Under the pieces are notes generated by a model. The model saw only the letters and a program-made list of their open reading frames with translations. It did not search any database and had not been told where the DNA came from. Positions 8,908 through 16,990 of a stretch of DNA of 64,000 nucleotides are shown one piece after another; position 1 is the stretch's first letter; each line of letters begins with the position of its first letter. The DNA is from Chloroflexota bacterium (GTDB lineage Bacteria; Chloroflexota; Limnocylindria; Limnocylindrales; CSP1-4). Position numbers and translations under genes: made by a program. The DNA is taken from positions 16,559 through 80,558 of the forward strand of contig JAJYNP010000103.1 in the NCBI GenBank assembly GCA_021786265.1, in the 5' to 3' direction.

Positions 8908-10196
8908 CGCTCGCCCTCCGCCTCGAGGCGCGCTGCGAGGCGCCGGCCGGGGCGCCAGGAAGCGTCGCGGACGAAGCGCACCTCGTCGCCGCTCGTCGTC
9001 TCCGAATGGAAGACATCGGCCAGCCGATAGCCGTCGGCGTCGATTCCGTCGAGCGCGGCGACCTGGCGCACGATCCGCCGGCCACTCCGCAGCCGCCGGA
9101 GCACGACGACGAGATCGAAGACCCGCGCGATGTAGCTGCGAAGGTCGGCGACGGTGATATCGCGCATCGATTGGCGCGCGAGGAGCTCGAGCCGGAAGAG
9201 CGCATCCTCGGCCGAGCTCGCGTGGATGGTCGTGGCCGATCCATCGTGCCCGGTGTGGAGGGCCTGAAGGGTGTAGAAGGCCTCCCGAGGCAGGCGGATC
9301 TCGCCGACGATGAGCCGATCGGGCCGCATGCGTAGAGCGTTGGCGACGAGATCACCGACGTCGAGGAGGCGGTTCTCAGCCTCGCCGGGCGCGAGATCGT
9401 GGGGATGGATCGTCTCAAGGTTGAAGCGGTCCGCGTTCTCAAGGGCGAGCTCGGCCGTGTCCTCGACGACCCCCACCCGCTCGGCCGGATCGAACAGGTC
9501 GGTCAGCGAGCGCAGGAGCGTCGTCTTGCCGGCGCCCGTCTCACCTGCCACGAGGATGTTGGCCTTGGCGCGCACGAACCGGGTCAGGAACTCGGCCATC
9601 GCGGTGTCCATGCCGCCGTCGCTGACCCAGTCGCGTCCGTGGGAACCGCCGGGCACGAGATCGAGGCGGAGGCGGTTGAACTTGCGTATCGCGAGGTATG
9701 GCCCGCCGACCGGCGGGATGACCGCGTTGACCCGGGAGCCATCGGCCATGCGGGCGTCGACGATCGGGTGGGCCACCGAGAGCTCGCGACCCGCCAGCGC
9801 GGCGATCCGCTCGGCGATCTCGACGAGCTCAGCATCCGAGGCGAGGGCGACGCCAGCGGGCTCCAGGCGGCCAGCGCGCTCGACGAAGACCGCGGCCGGC
9901 GCGTTGACAAGGATGTCCGAGACCTCGGCATCCTCGACGAGCGGCTGGAGAGGGCCGAGGCCGCACACCGCCGCCTCGACCGCGGCGATGAGCGCCGGCA
10001 CCGGCGCGAGATCGAGCTCGGGGTCCTCGAGCGTCGCCGCGATCGTCTCGCGCAAGGTCCGCTCGCGCTCGGGGGTGCGATCGAAGGGATTGAGGACATC
10101 CGCCGACAGGCGCGCGACGAGCATCCGCCGCACCTTGCCGAGGGTCTGGCCCGACAGCGGTCGGACGCTCACGGCCCCGCTCGTCTCGCCGGTCAT
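8898..10196 (-). CDS. cpaF: CpaF/TadA-type secretion ATPase
   Basis: The 432-residue type II/IV secretion ATPase has an N-terminal domain (1-150), Walker A GETGAGKTT at about 218-226, and a conserved RMRPDRLIVGEIR block before LQALHTGHDGSATTIHAS. The latter two are the Walker B and His-box signatures of the CpaF/TadA/VirB11 family. It supplies the energy for Flp pilus polymerisation. It overlaps the fusion gene upstream by ATGA and tadB downstream by ten bases. The long N-terminal extension and the neighbouring TadB/TadC genes favour CpaF over VirB11. Confidence 0.92.
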   Translation of the reverse strand: MTGETSGAVSVRPLSGQTLGKVRRMLVARLSADVLNPFDRTPERERTLRETIAATLEDPELDLAPVPALIAAVEAAVCGLGPLQPLVEDAEVSDILVNAPAAVFVERAGRLEPAGVALASDAELVEIAERIAALAGRELSVAHPIVDARMADGSRVNAVIPPVGGPYLAIRKFNRLRLDLVPGGSHGRDWVSDGGMDTAMAEFLTRFVRAKANILVAGETGAGKTTLLRSLTDLFDPAERVGVVEDTAELALENADRFNLETIHPHDLAPGEAENRLLDVGDLVANALRMRPDRLIVGEIRLPREAFYTLQALHTGHDGSATTIHASSAEDALFRLELLARQSMRDITVADLRSYIARVFDLVVVLRRLRSGRRIVRQVAALDGIDADGYRLADVFHSETTSGDEVRFVRDASWRPGRRLAARLEAEGERWT

Positions 10197-11608
10197 CGTG
10201 CGGCACCTCCGACACGGAGTGCCCGAAGCACGGCACCGACGACACCGATCCGAGCCGCACGAAGGCCAGCGCCCGTGCCGACCAACGGCCAGGCGGCCGC
10301 GGCGATCGGTGCCAGCGCCTGGGCGAAGGCGGCATCAAGCGGCCAAGCGGGCTCGCCTCGCTCGCCCGCCAGCGCTACCGCCTCCGAGCGCGGGACGATG
10401 CCGGCGATCGGGAGGCGATCTTCGCCGAGCACGCCGCGGATCGGGGCGTCATCGTCAGTCATCGCGCCGACGAGGGCGAGCTTGCGGCCCATGCCGAGCG
10501 CCCGGACATACTCCGCGAGGCGCGGCACGTCCGGCAGCGATTCGATCGTCGGGCGCACGATCCCGAGGAGCACGGACGCCTGATCAATGAGGTGCCGATG
10601 GCCTGGCTCGTGGACCGAGCCCAGGTCGACCACGAGGAGCTGGTATCCGGCCTCGGTCGCGCCATCGAGGATCGCCTGGGCATCCACCGCCCCGAAGGCG
10701 GCGCCCTCGCGCTCGAGGAAGCGCGCCGGGGACACCGTGATGACGTCGACCCGCCAGCGCGTCGGTGTGATCGCCGCCTCAACTGCGGCAGGCTCGGTCC
10801 AGGCGCGGCGCTCCATCGCCCGCGACACAGACTCCGCATCGAGCCCGAGGCGCAAGCCGGCCGCCGGGCTCGTCCGGCTCGCATCGAGGAGGAGGACCCG
10901 GAGGGCCTGTTCGTCGCCGTCGAGCGTCCGATAGCGGGCGCGGGCGGCGACGTACGTCGCGATCTCGACCGCGAGGGCCGTCTTGCCGACGCCGCCGGCG
11001 AAGCTGAGGACCCCGACGACGCGGAGCCCGGCGAGGACATGCGGGATGGCGGGAGGACGCTCGAGCTCCTCCCGGGATGCGGCGGGGTCGGGATTCGACC
11101 CGGTCTCGTCCCGCCCGAGGACTCTCAGGCGGGGCACCTCCTCCTCCATCGGCGCTCGCTCCACGATTTCGGGAGGCGAGCCGGCGGCCGGGGGGACGCG
11201 TGTCCCGGGGCCTTCTGCCGACTGCGAACTGGCCTGCTCATTGTCCCCCTCCTGCCAACTTCCTGCCTCGGGGACGCCTGCGACGATCGAGATGGGCGCC
11301 TCCGTCTCCTCGACGGACACGAGCGTGGCGTGCCAGACGAGGGGTCCCTTGCGGTGCTGAACCGCCCTGACGATCCAGCGATAGGCCGGCTCGCCGCGCA
11401 CTGGCAGCGCCGCGGCGAGCCCGATCGGCGCGGCGCCGACTACCACGAGCAGGACCCGGAGGGGCTCCCAGACCGGCAGGAGATTGAGGAGCGCCGCGAC
11501 GAGCACACTGAGCGCGCAGATCCCGAGCTGGACCGCCGTCAGGCCGAACGCGATCGGCTCGTCGCGGACGGCGTTCTCGGGGACCTCGACCAATCCGCGC
11601 TCGTTCAT
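10193..11608 (-). CDS. Fusion: PrgI/VirB3-like membrane domain plus CpaE/TadZ-like ParA ATPase
   Basis: This 471-residue protein joins two modules. Residues 1-95 look like a PrgI-family protein: a short N-terminus ending VRDEPIAFGLTAVQL, two helices at about 25-45 and 50-70, and a conserved RWIVRAVQHRKGPLVWH segment. After a low-complexity acidic linker (about 100-190), residues 195-440 form a MinD/ParA-type domain with deviant Walker A LSFAGGVGKTALA at about 201-213. PrgI-like proteins accompany VirB4 in Gram-positive type IV secretion, whereas CpaE/TadZ localises Tad pili. It overlaps both neighbours by ATGA. The fusion physically links the two systems. Confidence 0.75.
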   Translation of the reverse strand: MNERGLVEVPENAVRDEPIAFGLTAVQLGICALSVLVAALLNLLPVWEPLRVLLVVVGAAPIGLAAALPVRGEPAYRWIVRAVQHRKGPLVWHATLVSVEETEAPISIVAGVPEAGSWQEGDNEQASSQSAEGPGTRVPPAAGSPPEIVERAPMEEEVPRLRVLGRDETGSNPDPAASREELERPPAIPHVLAGLRVVGVLSFAGGVGKTALAVEIATYVAARARYRTLDGDEQALRVLLLDASRTSPAAGLRLGLDAESVSRAMERRAWTEPAAVEAAITPTRWRVDVITVSPARFLEREGAAFGAVDAQAILDGATEAGYQLLVVDLGSVHEPGHRHLIDQASVLLGIVRPTIESLPDVPRLAEYVRALGMGRKLALVGAMTDDDAPIRGVLGEDRLPIAGIVPRSEAVALAGERGEPAWPLDAAFAQALAPIAAAAWPLVGTGAGLRAARIGVVGAVLRALRVGGAAR

Positions 11609-12705
11609 CGCTCTGTCCGCAACGGGCCCGGTCCTGAGAGCGCGAGCGGGACGAGGGCGAAGGGCAGCAGGAGCATGAGGAGGGCACAGCCGGTCGCGAG
11701 CCCAAGCATCGCGTTCGTGTCACCAACCGTCGGCGGGTTCCCGGCCGACATGTGCGCGAGGGACTCGAGGCTGAAGAGGACGAAGACGATCGTCCAGGCG
11801 AAGCGCACGACGAGGATGGCGAGGAGCATCTTGAGCCAGCCGTTCGTGATCCGCTGGGTGGCAGGGAGGGCGTAGGCGGCGAGACAGACCGGGCCGACGA
11901 GGACGAGCAGGCGCTCGAGCGCCGAGAGCGCGCCGTTGACCATCTCGAGGAAGGTCACGAGGACCGCGGCCACAAGACCCGTCGAGAGCCAGGCGCCGTC
12001 GTTCCAGTTCGCCGGTCCCTGGGCGATCCGTGGATCGAAGCTCGCGTTCTGGAGGACCGCGAACACCCCGCCCGCGGCGGGCCAGGCGTCGGGACCGCCG
12101 ACGGCGTTAGCAGGGATCGCCACCTGCACCATGGCGAGGTCGGTCGCGGTGACGAACTGGGCGAACACCGAGACGAGGAAGATCCCGAGGACCGAGAGTG
12201 TCGCCCCGACCACGAAACGGGGCGTAACCGCCCGGGCGGTGTACGCCGACTCACCGCTGGTCCGGCTCGTCATGATGAGATAGCCGAGGACCGCCCCGCC
12301 CATGGTGAGGAGTGGGATCGTGATGAGCAGGATCTTCCCGTACAGGTCCTTGACGACCGAGTCGGACGCCGGGTCGAGGGGCGTGAGGAAGTCGCCCCGG
12401 AGACCTCCGAGGGCGGCGCGGTTCGCGTCGGACAGGCGGTCTGACCACCAGATCGTGAGATCACGGATCGGGTCGCCGATGAACGGAATGTCGCCGACTG
12501 GCTGGACGCCGGACGGAGCGGTCGTCAGCGGCGGGGACGTGGCAGGCGCTGTTGCCCACGCCGGATGCACCAGCGCCGCGAGGGCGACGCCGCCGAGGGC
12601 GAGCACGACCAGCAGCAGCCCCGCGGGCGCGACCGGCAGCCGCGCACGGAGCAGGCGGCGCAGCGCCGCAGGGGTTGCAGCCGTGGGTCGCGCGATCGCC
12701 GCCAT
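11605..12705 (-). CDS. Polytopic VirB6/TrbL-like membrane protein
   Basis: I use ATG 12705 (MAAIARPTAATP), preceded by GGAG, as the start. Longer readings run back into the pilin gene. The 366-residue protein has a signal-like N-terminal helix, a periplasmic segment with the DIPFIGDPIRDLTIWWSD pattern, then about six membrane helices and a short basic tail. The layout resembles VirB6/TrbL channel proteins of type IV secretion systems. It sits directly between the VirB2-like pilin and the PrgI-like fusion, the usual VirB2-VirB6-PrgI/VirB3 neighbourhood. Identification rests on topology and context. Confidence 0.7.
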   Translation of the reverse strand: MAAIARPTAATPAALRRLLRARLPVAPAGLLLVVLALGGVALAALVHPAWATAPATSPPLTTAPSGVQPVGDIPFIGDPIRDLTIWWSDRLSDANRAALGGLRGDFLTPLDPASDSVVKDLYGKILLITIPLLTMGGAVLGYLIMTSRTSGESAYTARAVTPRFVVGATLSVLGIFLVSVFAQFVTATDLAMVQVAIPANAVGGPDAWPAAGGVFAVLQNASFDPRIAQGPANWNDGAWLSTGLVAAVLVTFLEMVNGALSALERLLVLVGPVCLAAYALPATQRITNGWLKMLLAILVVRFAWTIVFVLFSLESLAHMSAGNPPTVGDTNAMLGLATGCALLMLLLPFALVPLALSGPGPLRTER

Positions 12706-12719
12706 CGCTCCACGCCCGT

Positions 12720-13112
12720 TCAGAACGGCTTCTCGATGAGGCCGTAGGCGACGGCGATCGCGGTGATCGTCGAGACGATGACGCCCGCGAAGACCATCCA
12801 GACGAGCCCCGTGATCCCGTTCGTGATCCGCCGCTGGGCGCGGTGCTCGGCGTCGGCGTTGGAGCCGGCGAGCGTCTTTTCGATGCCGCCCCACACGATG
12901 ACCGCGCCGCAGATCGCGATCCCCAGGCCGATCGCGATCGCCACGAGGGTCGCGATCATCCTGGTGACCGGCGCGAGGGCCTGCTGGGCGCCGGTCGGGA
13001 CGGAGCTCACGGCCGCGACCGGGGAGGCCCAGGTGAGGACCAGGAACGTCGCGAGTGAGGTCGCGATAAGCGGCAGATAAGCGGCTGTGAAGCCGGAGAT
13101 GCGGGGACGCAC
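12720..13112 (-). CDS. VirB2/TrbC-like pilin or small membrane protein
   Basis: The 130-residue protein has an N-terminal signal helix (about 8-34), a short loop, and two further helices (about 50-75 and 100-122) separated by a basic loop containing NADAEHRAQRRITNGITG. A cleavable leader plus two helices flanking a short basic loop is the VirB2/TrbC cyclic-pilin layout. It lies between the Phd-like regulators and the VirB6-like gene. If it is a pilin, this operon makes two unrelated pilins, this one and Flp. The family call is from topology only. Confidence 0.65.
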   Translation of the reverse strand: MRPRISGFTAAYLPLIATSLATFLVLTWASPVAAVSSVPTGAQQALAPVTRMIATLVAIAIGLGIAICGAVIVWGGIEKTLAGSNADAEHRAQRRITNGITGLVWMVFAGVIVSTITAIAVAYGLIEKPF

Positions 13113-13124
13113 GGGACGATGCCG

Positions 13125-13724
13125 CTACGAGGCGGCCGACTCCGATGCTGCCGCTGGCCGCTCGCGGAACCCGCGGACGAACGCCGCGATCTCCTGCTCG
13201 CTCGCCGAGGCGAGGTCGAGCCCCGCCGCCCGGAACCAGCTCTCGATCCGGGCGAGCTCGCGCAACCGGTCGAACTCGGTCGGGCTGATGAGCACCGCGG
13301 GAAGGCCGCCATCGAGCGAGATCGTCGCGGGCTGCCCGGCCTGGACGCGATCGATCACGTCGGCGACGACTCGCTGCATCTCGCGCACGCCGACCGTCCG
13401 GAGGGGTGCAAGGATCTCGCGCGCCTCGCCCGCCAGGCGCCGCACGGAGGCTAGGCTTGGGCGGACGCGGCCGGCGACAACAGCGGCGAGCTCGCTCGTG
13501 TCGCGGGCGAGCTCCGGGTACACCTCGAGGCCATGGAGCGCTGAGAGAGCGCGCTCGAGGCGGATGGCCCGCTCGACCTCGTCGAAGCGGAGCATCACTG
13601 CGGCCGGATGACCGTGCTCGAGGACCATCACCGGTGACCCGGCCTCGGCGATCTCGACCGCGACCCGGAGCTTCTGGCGGACCTCATTCATCGAGACCGC
13701 CTGCATCTCGCCGCGCAGCGTCAT
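13125..13724 (-). CDS. Tandem Phd/YefM-like antitoxin-fold protein
   Basis: The start ATG 13724 overlaps the previous stop (ATGA). The 199-residue protein contains two Phd/YefM-like units: residues 6-55 (AVSMNEVRQKLRVAVEIAEA then GHPAAVMLRFDEVERA) and residues 110-160 (VGVREMQRVVADVIDRVQAG then LPAVLISPTEFDRL). Phd/YefM proteins bind operators as dimers and normally neutralise a toxin encoded next door. No toxin gene is present, and the genes that follow encode the pilus/secretion machine. It is therefore likely a transcription regulator of this operon. The two-unit architecture in one chain is unusual. Confidence 0.7.
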   Translation of the reverse strand: MTLRGEMQAVSMNEVRQKLRVAVEIAEAGSPVMVLEHGHPAAVMLRFDEVERAIRLERALSALHGLEVYPELARDTSELAAVVAGRVRPSLASVRRLAGEAREILAPLRTVGVREMQRVVADVIDRVQAGQPATISLDGGLPAVLISPTEFDRLRELARIESWFRAAGLDLASASEQEIAAFVRGFRERPAAASESAAS

Positions 13725-14014
13725 ACGTCCCACTCCTCGGCGATCTCGGCCGGCACCGGCGCGATGACCGCCGCTTCGCCACCCCACCACGTCAGCACCA
13801 CGGGCTGGCTGCGGGCCGTCCGCAGTGCGCTTCGCAGCGTTCGGCGGAAGGTCGACACCGTCACCTTCGAGGCCCGCTCGCCGGGAACGGCCGGACGGAG
13901 GATGGCGGCTGGCCGACCCCACCGCAGGATGAGAATCGTCTCGCCGGCAGAGGCTCGGCTGACGTACTCACTCGCCTGGCGGCGGAGGGTGGCGGTGTCC
14001 ACGACGTGTTCCAT
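13721..14014 (-). CDS. Phd/YefM-like antitoxin-fold regulator, first gene of the Tad/T4SS operon
   Basis: The 97-residue protein, read from ATG 14014, begins MEHVVDTATLRRQASEYVSR, the beta-alpha start of the Phd/YefM fold, followed by GRPAAILRPA. The C-terminal half contains FRRTLRSALRTARSQPVVLT. The ATG lies at the predicted transcription start of a good promoter, so the mRNA may be leaderless. A TGTACA-containing inverted repeat sits just upstream. It is translationally coupled to the tandem Phd-like gene. No cognate toxin is adjacent. Confidence 0.7.
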   Translation of the reverse strand: MEHVVDTATLRRQASEYVSRASAGETILILRWGRPAAILRPAVPGERASKVTVSTFRRTLRSALRTARSQPVVLTWWGGEAAVIAPVPAEIAEEWDV

Positions 14015-14021
14015 GCCGGAG

Positions 14022-14050
14022 ACGGTAGCCCGCTGCCGTCCCGAGGTCAA
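14022..14050 (-). promoter_or_regulatory. Promoter of the Tad/T4SS operon, probably leaderless
   Basis: On the minus strand, TTGACC (14045-14050) and TACCGT (14022-14027) are separated by 17 bases. The start codon of the first gene at 14014 lies about seven bases after the -10, where transcription should begin, so the transcript would have almost no leader. This is inferred from sequence alone. Confidence 0.5.
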
Positions 14051-14058
14051 GACGAGAG

Positions 14059-14253
14059 ATGTACAAAATGTGTATCTGCCGTGGCGAGACCGCAGGCGCA
14101 ATCTCATGCCATGGGACCAACTCCTGCGTTTACCGGCTCATCCACGAGCGCCAGCTGGCCGTCCTGCCCATCACGGTCGTGCACGGGCAGGTGGTCAAGA
14201 CCGACGCGTACCCGAGCCTCGCCGAGCTCCGGGGCGCCCTCGAGGGAGCATGA
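14059..14253 (+). pseudogene. ArsD-like C-terminal fragment preceding arsA
   Basis: The 64-codon frame ends with VLPITVVHGQVVKTDAYPS, which matches the C-terminal half of ArsD metallochaperones (ALPVTLVDGE..KTG.YPT). ArsD is normally about 110-120 residues with a conserved N-terminal Cys-Cys pair. Here the N-terminal thioredoxin-like half is missing and replaced by a short unrelated leader containing four cysteines. The stop overlaps an in-frame ATG upstream of arsA. It may be a decayed arsD or a shortened chaperone; the former is likelier. ArsD delivers As(III)/Sb(III) to ArsA. Confidence 0.5.
14060..14074. promoter_or_regulatory. Candidate Phd/YefM operator (TGTACA, TACA-N5-TGTA)
   Basis: A TGTACA at 14060-14065 forms part of an imperfect inverted repeat TACA-N5-TGTA, located ten bases upstream of the -35 of the minus-strand operon. 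TGTACA is the core recognised by YefM-type antitoxins, so autoregulation by the two Phd-like proteins is plausible. The site also overlaps the first codons of the ArsD-like fragment on the plus strand. Confidence 0.4.
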
Positions 14254-14303
14254 ATCCGGCGCACCTCGGCGTTGCGCAGCAGTCGTCCCGGAAAGGCATC
14301 AGG

Positions 14304-16169
14304 GTGACCCAGTTCCTGTTTTTCTCGGGCAAGGGAGGCGTCGGCAAGACGACCATGGCCTGCACCTCGGCCGTCGCAGAGGCCGACGGCGGCCGGCGCG
14401 TCCTCATCGTCACGACCGATCCGGCGTCCAATCTCGGCGACGCCTTCGAGCAGCCGATCGGCCATGCGGTGACGCCGATCGCCGGTGTGGCGAACCTGTG
14501 GGCGATGGAGATCGATCCTGATAAGGCCACCGCCGAGTACACCGATCGGACGCTCGCACCGATCCGCGCGATCTTCCCGCCCGAGATCGTTCGCGTCATG
14601 GAGGAGCAGCTCGCGGGTCCGTGCACCGCCGAGGTCGCGGCATTCGACCGCTTCGCCGACTTCCTCGATCCAACCGTTCCCGCGACCCCGGGAGCACCGG
14701 CCGCCTTCGATCTCGTGATCTTCGACACGGCTCCGACCGGGCACACCGTTCGTCTGCTCGAGCTGCCCGAGGCCTGGACCAGGAGTATCGACCAGGCGTC
14801 GGCGGGGTCGGGCCAGACGTGCCTCGGACCCGCGGCGGCGATTGCCGACGCGAAGGCGAAGTACGAGCGTGCGCTCAGTGCCCTGCGCGATCAGCGCCGC
14901 ACGCGGTTCGTGTTCGTGCTCCACCCCGAGGCGACCGCCATCGCGGAAACGAAGCGCGCCGGCGCCGAGCTCGCGAAGCTTGGCATCGTCACGAGCGAAC
15001 TCATCGTCAACGGCATCGTGCCGCGCGAGGAGGCGTCGACGCCGTTCTTCGCGGCGCGGATCGCGATGCAGGAGCGCTACCTCGACGAGATCGCGCGGGA
15101 GCTCCCGCTGCCCACCCGCCAGGTCCCCCTTCTCGATGGCGAGGTGCGCGGCATCGCCCGGCTGCGTGCGGTCGTGCCGCTCCTCTCGAACCGCGCCGCG
15201 ATCCGCCCGGTCTTCGGTCTCGGTGTGCCGTCCGCTGCAGCCGCCGGCCGACGCGCTGACCCTTCGGCCGCGCTCGTGACCCTCGTGCCTGCCGGCCGGC
15301 CGCGGACGATCTTCTTCGCCGGCAAGGGCGGGGTCGGCAAGACTGCGGTCTCGTGCGCCACCGCGGTCTGGCTCGCAGCGTCGGGTCATCGAACGCTCCT
15401 CGTCACGACCGACCCGGCGGCCCACATCGGCGACGTCCTCGGGACGACGGTCGGCACGGCACCCGCGCCGGTGGAGGACGTGCCCGGGTTATGGGCCGCT
15501 CGGGTCGACGCGAAGGCGGCAGCCGTCGCCTACACCGAACGGATCATCGCCGACGCGGTCGCGCGTGGACGGAGCCCCGAGGCGATCGCAGCGATGCGCG
15601 AGGAGCTCGACTCGCCGTGCACCGAAGAGATGGCAGCGTTCGACCGATTCATCGAACTCGCGAGCGCCGACGCCTACGAGGTGACGGTCTTCGACACGGC
15701 CCCGACCGGGCACACGCTCCGACTGCTCGAGCTCCCGATCGACTGGAGCCGCCAGCTCGATGTGAAGATCTTCGCGACCGTCGAGACCGCCGCTGCCGAC
15801 GACATCGCGAAGGCGCGCTTCGGCCGTGTCATCGAGATGATGCGCGACCCGGCCCAGAGCACGTTCGCTTTCGTCATGTACCCCGAAGCCACGCCGATCG
15901 TCGAGGCCGAGCGAGCCATCAAGGAACTGGCATCGGTCGGCATCCCGCTCGGGCTCATTGTGGCGAACATGGTCCTGCCCGAGGACGTCCGGGCGACCGC
16001 TTATGGTCGGGCACGCTACGACATGCAGCAGGGCTATCTCGCCGAGATCGAAGACCGCTTCGGCGTGCCGGTCCTCGAGGTGCCGCTGCTCGCCACCGAG
16101 ATCGCCGGGCTCGATCGCGTCGGCGCGCTCGTCGAGCGGCTTTTCACCACCCCGTCGCTCGTCGCCTGA
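14304..16169 (+). CDS. arsA: ArsA, two-domain arsenite/antimonite pump-driving ATPase
   Basis: The 621-residue protein carries two homologous GET3/ArsA ATPase halves. Half one has GKGGVGKTT at the N-terminus and DTAPTGHT; half two repeats FAGKGGVGKT and DTAPTGHT. The metalloid-site cysteines of ArsA appear conserved in PCTAEVAAFDRF, TCLGP and PCTEEMAAFDRF. I prefer GTG 14304 (VTQFLFFSGKGG) because GAAAGG sits eight bases upstream; ATG 14250 is an alternative overlapping the ArsD fragment stop. ArsA energises the ArsB exporter, but no arsB or arsR is in the window, so the partner must be elsewhere or the role differs. Confidence 0.9.
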   Translation: MTQFLFFSGKGGVGKTTMACTSAVAEADGGRRVLIVTTDPASNLGDAFEQPIGHAVTPIAGVANLWAMEIDPDKATAEYTDRTLAPIRAIFPPEIVRVMEEQLAGPCTAEVAAFDRFADFLDPTVPATPGAPAAFDLVIFDTAPTGHTVRLLELPEAWTRSIDQASAGSGQTCLGPAAAIADAKAKYERALSALRDQRRTRFVFVLHPEATAIAETKRAGAELAKLGIVTSELIVNGIVPREEASTPFFAARIAMQERYLDEIARELPLPTRQVPLLDGEVRGIARLRAVVPLLSNRAAIRPVFGLGVPSAAAAGRRADPSAALVTLVPAGRPRTIFFAGKGGVGKTAVSCATAVWLAASGHRTLLVTTDPAAHIGDVLGTTVGTAPAPVEDVPGLWAARVDAKAAAVAYTERIIADAVARGRSPEAIAAMREELDSPCTEEMAAFDRFIELASADAYEVTVFDTAPTGHTLRLLELPIDWSRQLDVKIFATVETAAADDIAKARFGRVIEMMRDPAQSTFAFVMYPEATPIVEAERAIKELASVGIPLGLIVANMVLPEDVRATAYGRARYDMQQGYLAEIEDRFGVPVLEVPLLATEIAGLDRVGALVERLFTTPSLVA

Positions 16170-16182
16170 GGGGAGGCCATCC

Positions 16183-16611
16183 ATGACAATCCAGGAATTC
16201 TCGCGCAGCGTCGCGAGCCCGGCCGAGGCGGCGATCCGGGCGGCCGAGGCAGACGCGCTCCTCGCGGCGGGTGCCTTCGGCAGCGCACTCAGAGCAAGCC
16301 CCGAGTTCACCAGGCTCGCGCTCGCCGCGGACACGCTCAGCGAGGATCCGGCGGCGACCGCCGCGATCGACGCTTTCCGGACGCGCCAAACCGAGGTGCG
16401 AGTGCAGCTCATGTTCGGGACACTCGACGACGCACAGCGCGCCGAGCTCGAAAGCCTCCAGGCCGTCATGCTCGCCTGCCCCTCGGTCGCCGCCTACCTC
16501 GCCGCTCAGGCCGACTTCCAGGCGGTCTGTCGGGAAACCTCGGCCGTCGTGAGCGACCAGATCGGCATCGACTTCGCCGCCAACTGCCGCGCCGGCGGCT
16601 GCTGTGGCTGA
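16183..16611 (+). CDS. YlbF-family protein with C-terminal Cys tail
   Basis: The 142-residue, mostly helical protein has the YlbF/YmcA pattern: FGSALRASPEFTRLALAADT, then FRTRQTEVRVQLMFG, then LESLQAVMLACPSVAAYLAAQ. It ends in CRAGGCCG, a cysteine cluster. In Bacillus subtilis, RicA/RicF (YmcA/YlbF) use C-terminal cysteines to bind iron-sulfur clusters, so metal binding is plausible here. It starts at ATG 16183 after GGGGAGG and follows arsA by 13 bases, forming an operon with it and the next YlbF-like gene. Confidence 0.75.
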   Translation: MTIQEFSRSVASPAEAAIRAAEADALLAAGAFGSALRASPEFTRLALAADTLSEDPAATAAIDAFRTRQTEVRVQLMFGTLDDAQRAELESLQAVMLACPSVAAYLAAQADFQAVCRETSAVVSDQIGIDFAANCRAGGCCG

Positions 16612-16621
16612 GGAGACCGAC

Positions 16622-16990
16622 ATGCTCAACACAACGCTCCACGAAGCCGCGGTGGACTTCGGCCGCGCCCTCCAGCAGGCGCCGCTCGTCGCCGCATATC
16701 GCGCCACGGCGGACGCGCTCGAGGCCGACCCGATCGCCCAGCGACTGCTGTCCGATCTCCGCGATCAACAGATCGCCCTCGGTCGGCTCCAGCAGGCGGG
16801 GCTCACGCCGAGCCAGGGCCAGATCGACGGCCTCCGCCTGTGCCAGGCGGCGGTCCGATCGAACGAGACGATCATGGCCCACCTGCGGGCCACCAACGAT
16901 GTCAAGGCGTTCCTGCCGACCGTGGCGACGCAGGTCAGCACCGTCCTCGGCGTCGACCACGCGGCCCTCGTCGCGCCCACGACCTGCTGA
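16622..16990 (+). CDS. Second YlbF-family protein, cysteine-terminated
   Basis: I choose ATG 16622, preceded by AGGAG, over GTG 16604 that overlaps the previous gene. The 122-residue helical protein has the same pattern as its neighbour (FGRALQQAPLVAAYRATADA, LLSDLRDQQIALGRLQQAG) and ends TTC with a terminal cysteine. Tandem YlbF-like genes suggest a heteromer, as for RicA/RicF. Co-occurrence with arsA hints at metalloid or redox handling; this is inference. Confidence 0.7.
   Translation: MLNTTLHEAAVDFGRALQQAPLVAAYRATADALEADPIAQRLLSDLRDQQIALGRLQQAGLTPSQGQIDGLRLCQAAVRSNETIMAHLRATNDVKAFLPTVATQVSTVLGVDHAALVAPTTC

Noticed and set aside
13125..14014. A conventional toxin-antitoxin operon
   Set aside because: Both genes are antitoxin-type; no toxin-like ORF lies on either side before the pilin gene.
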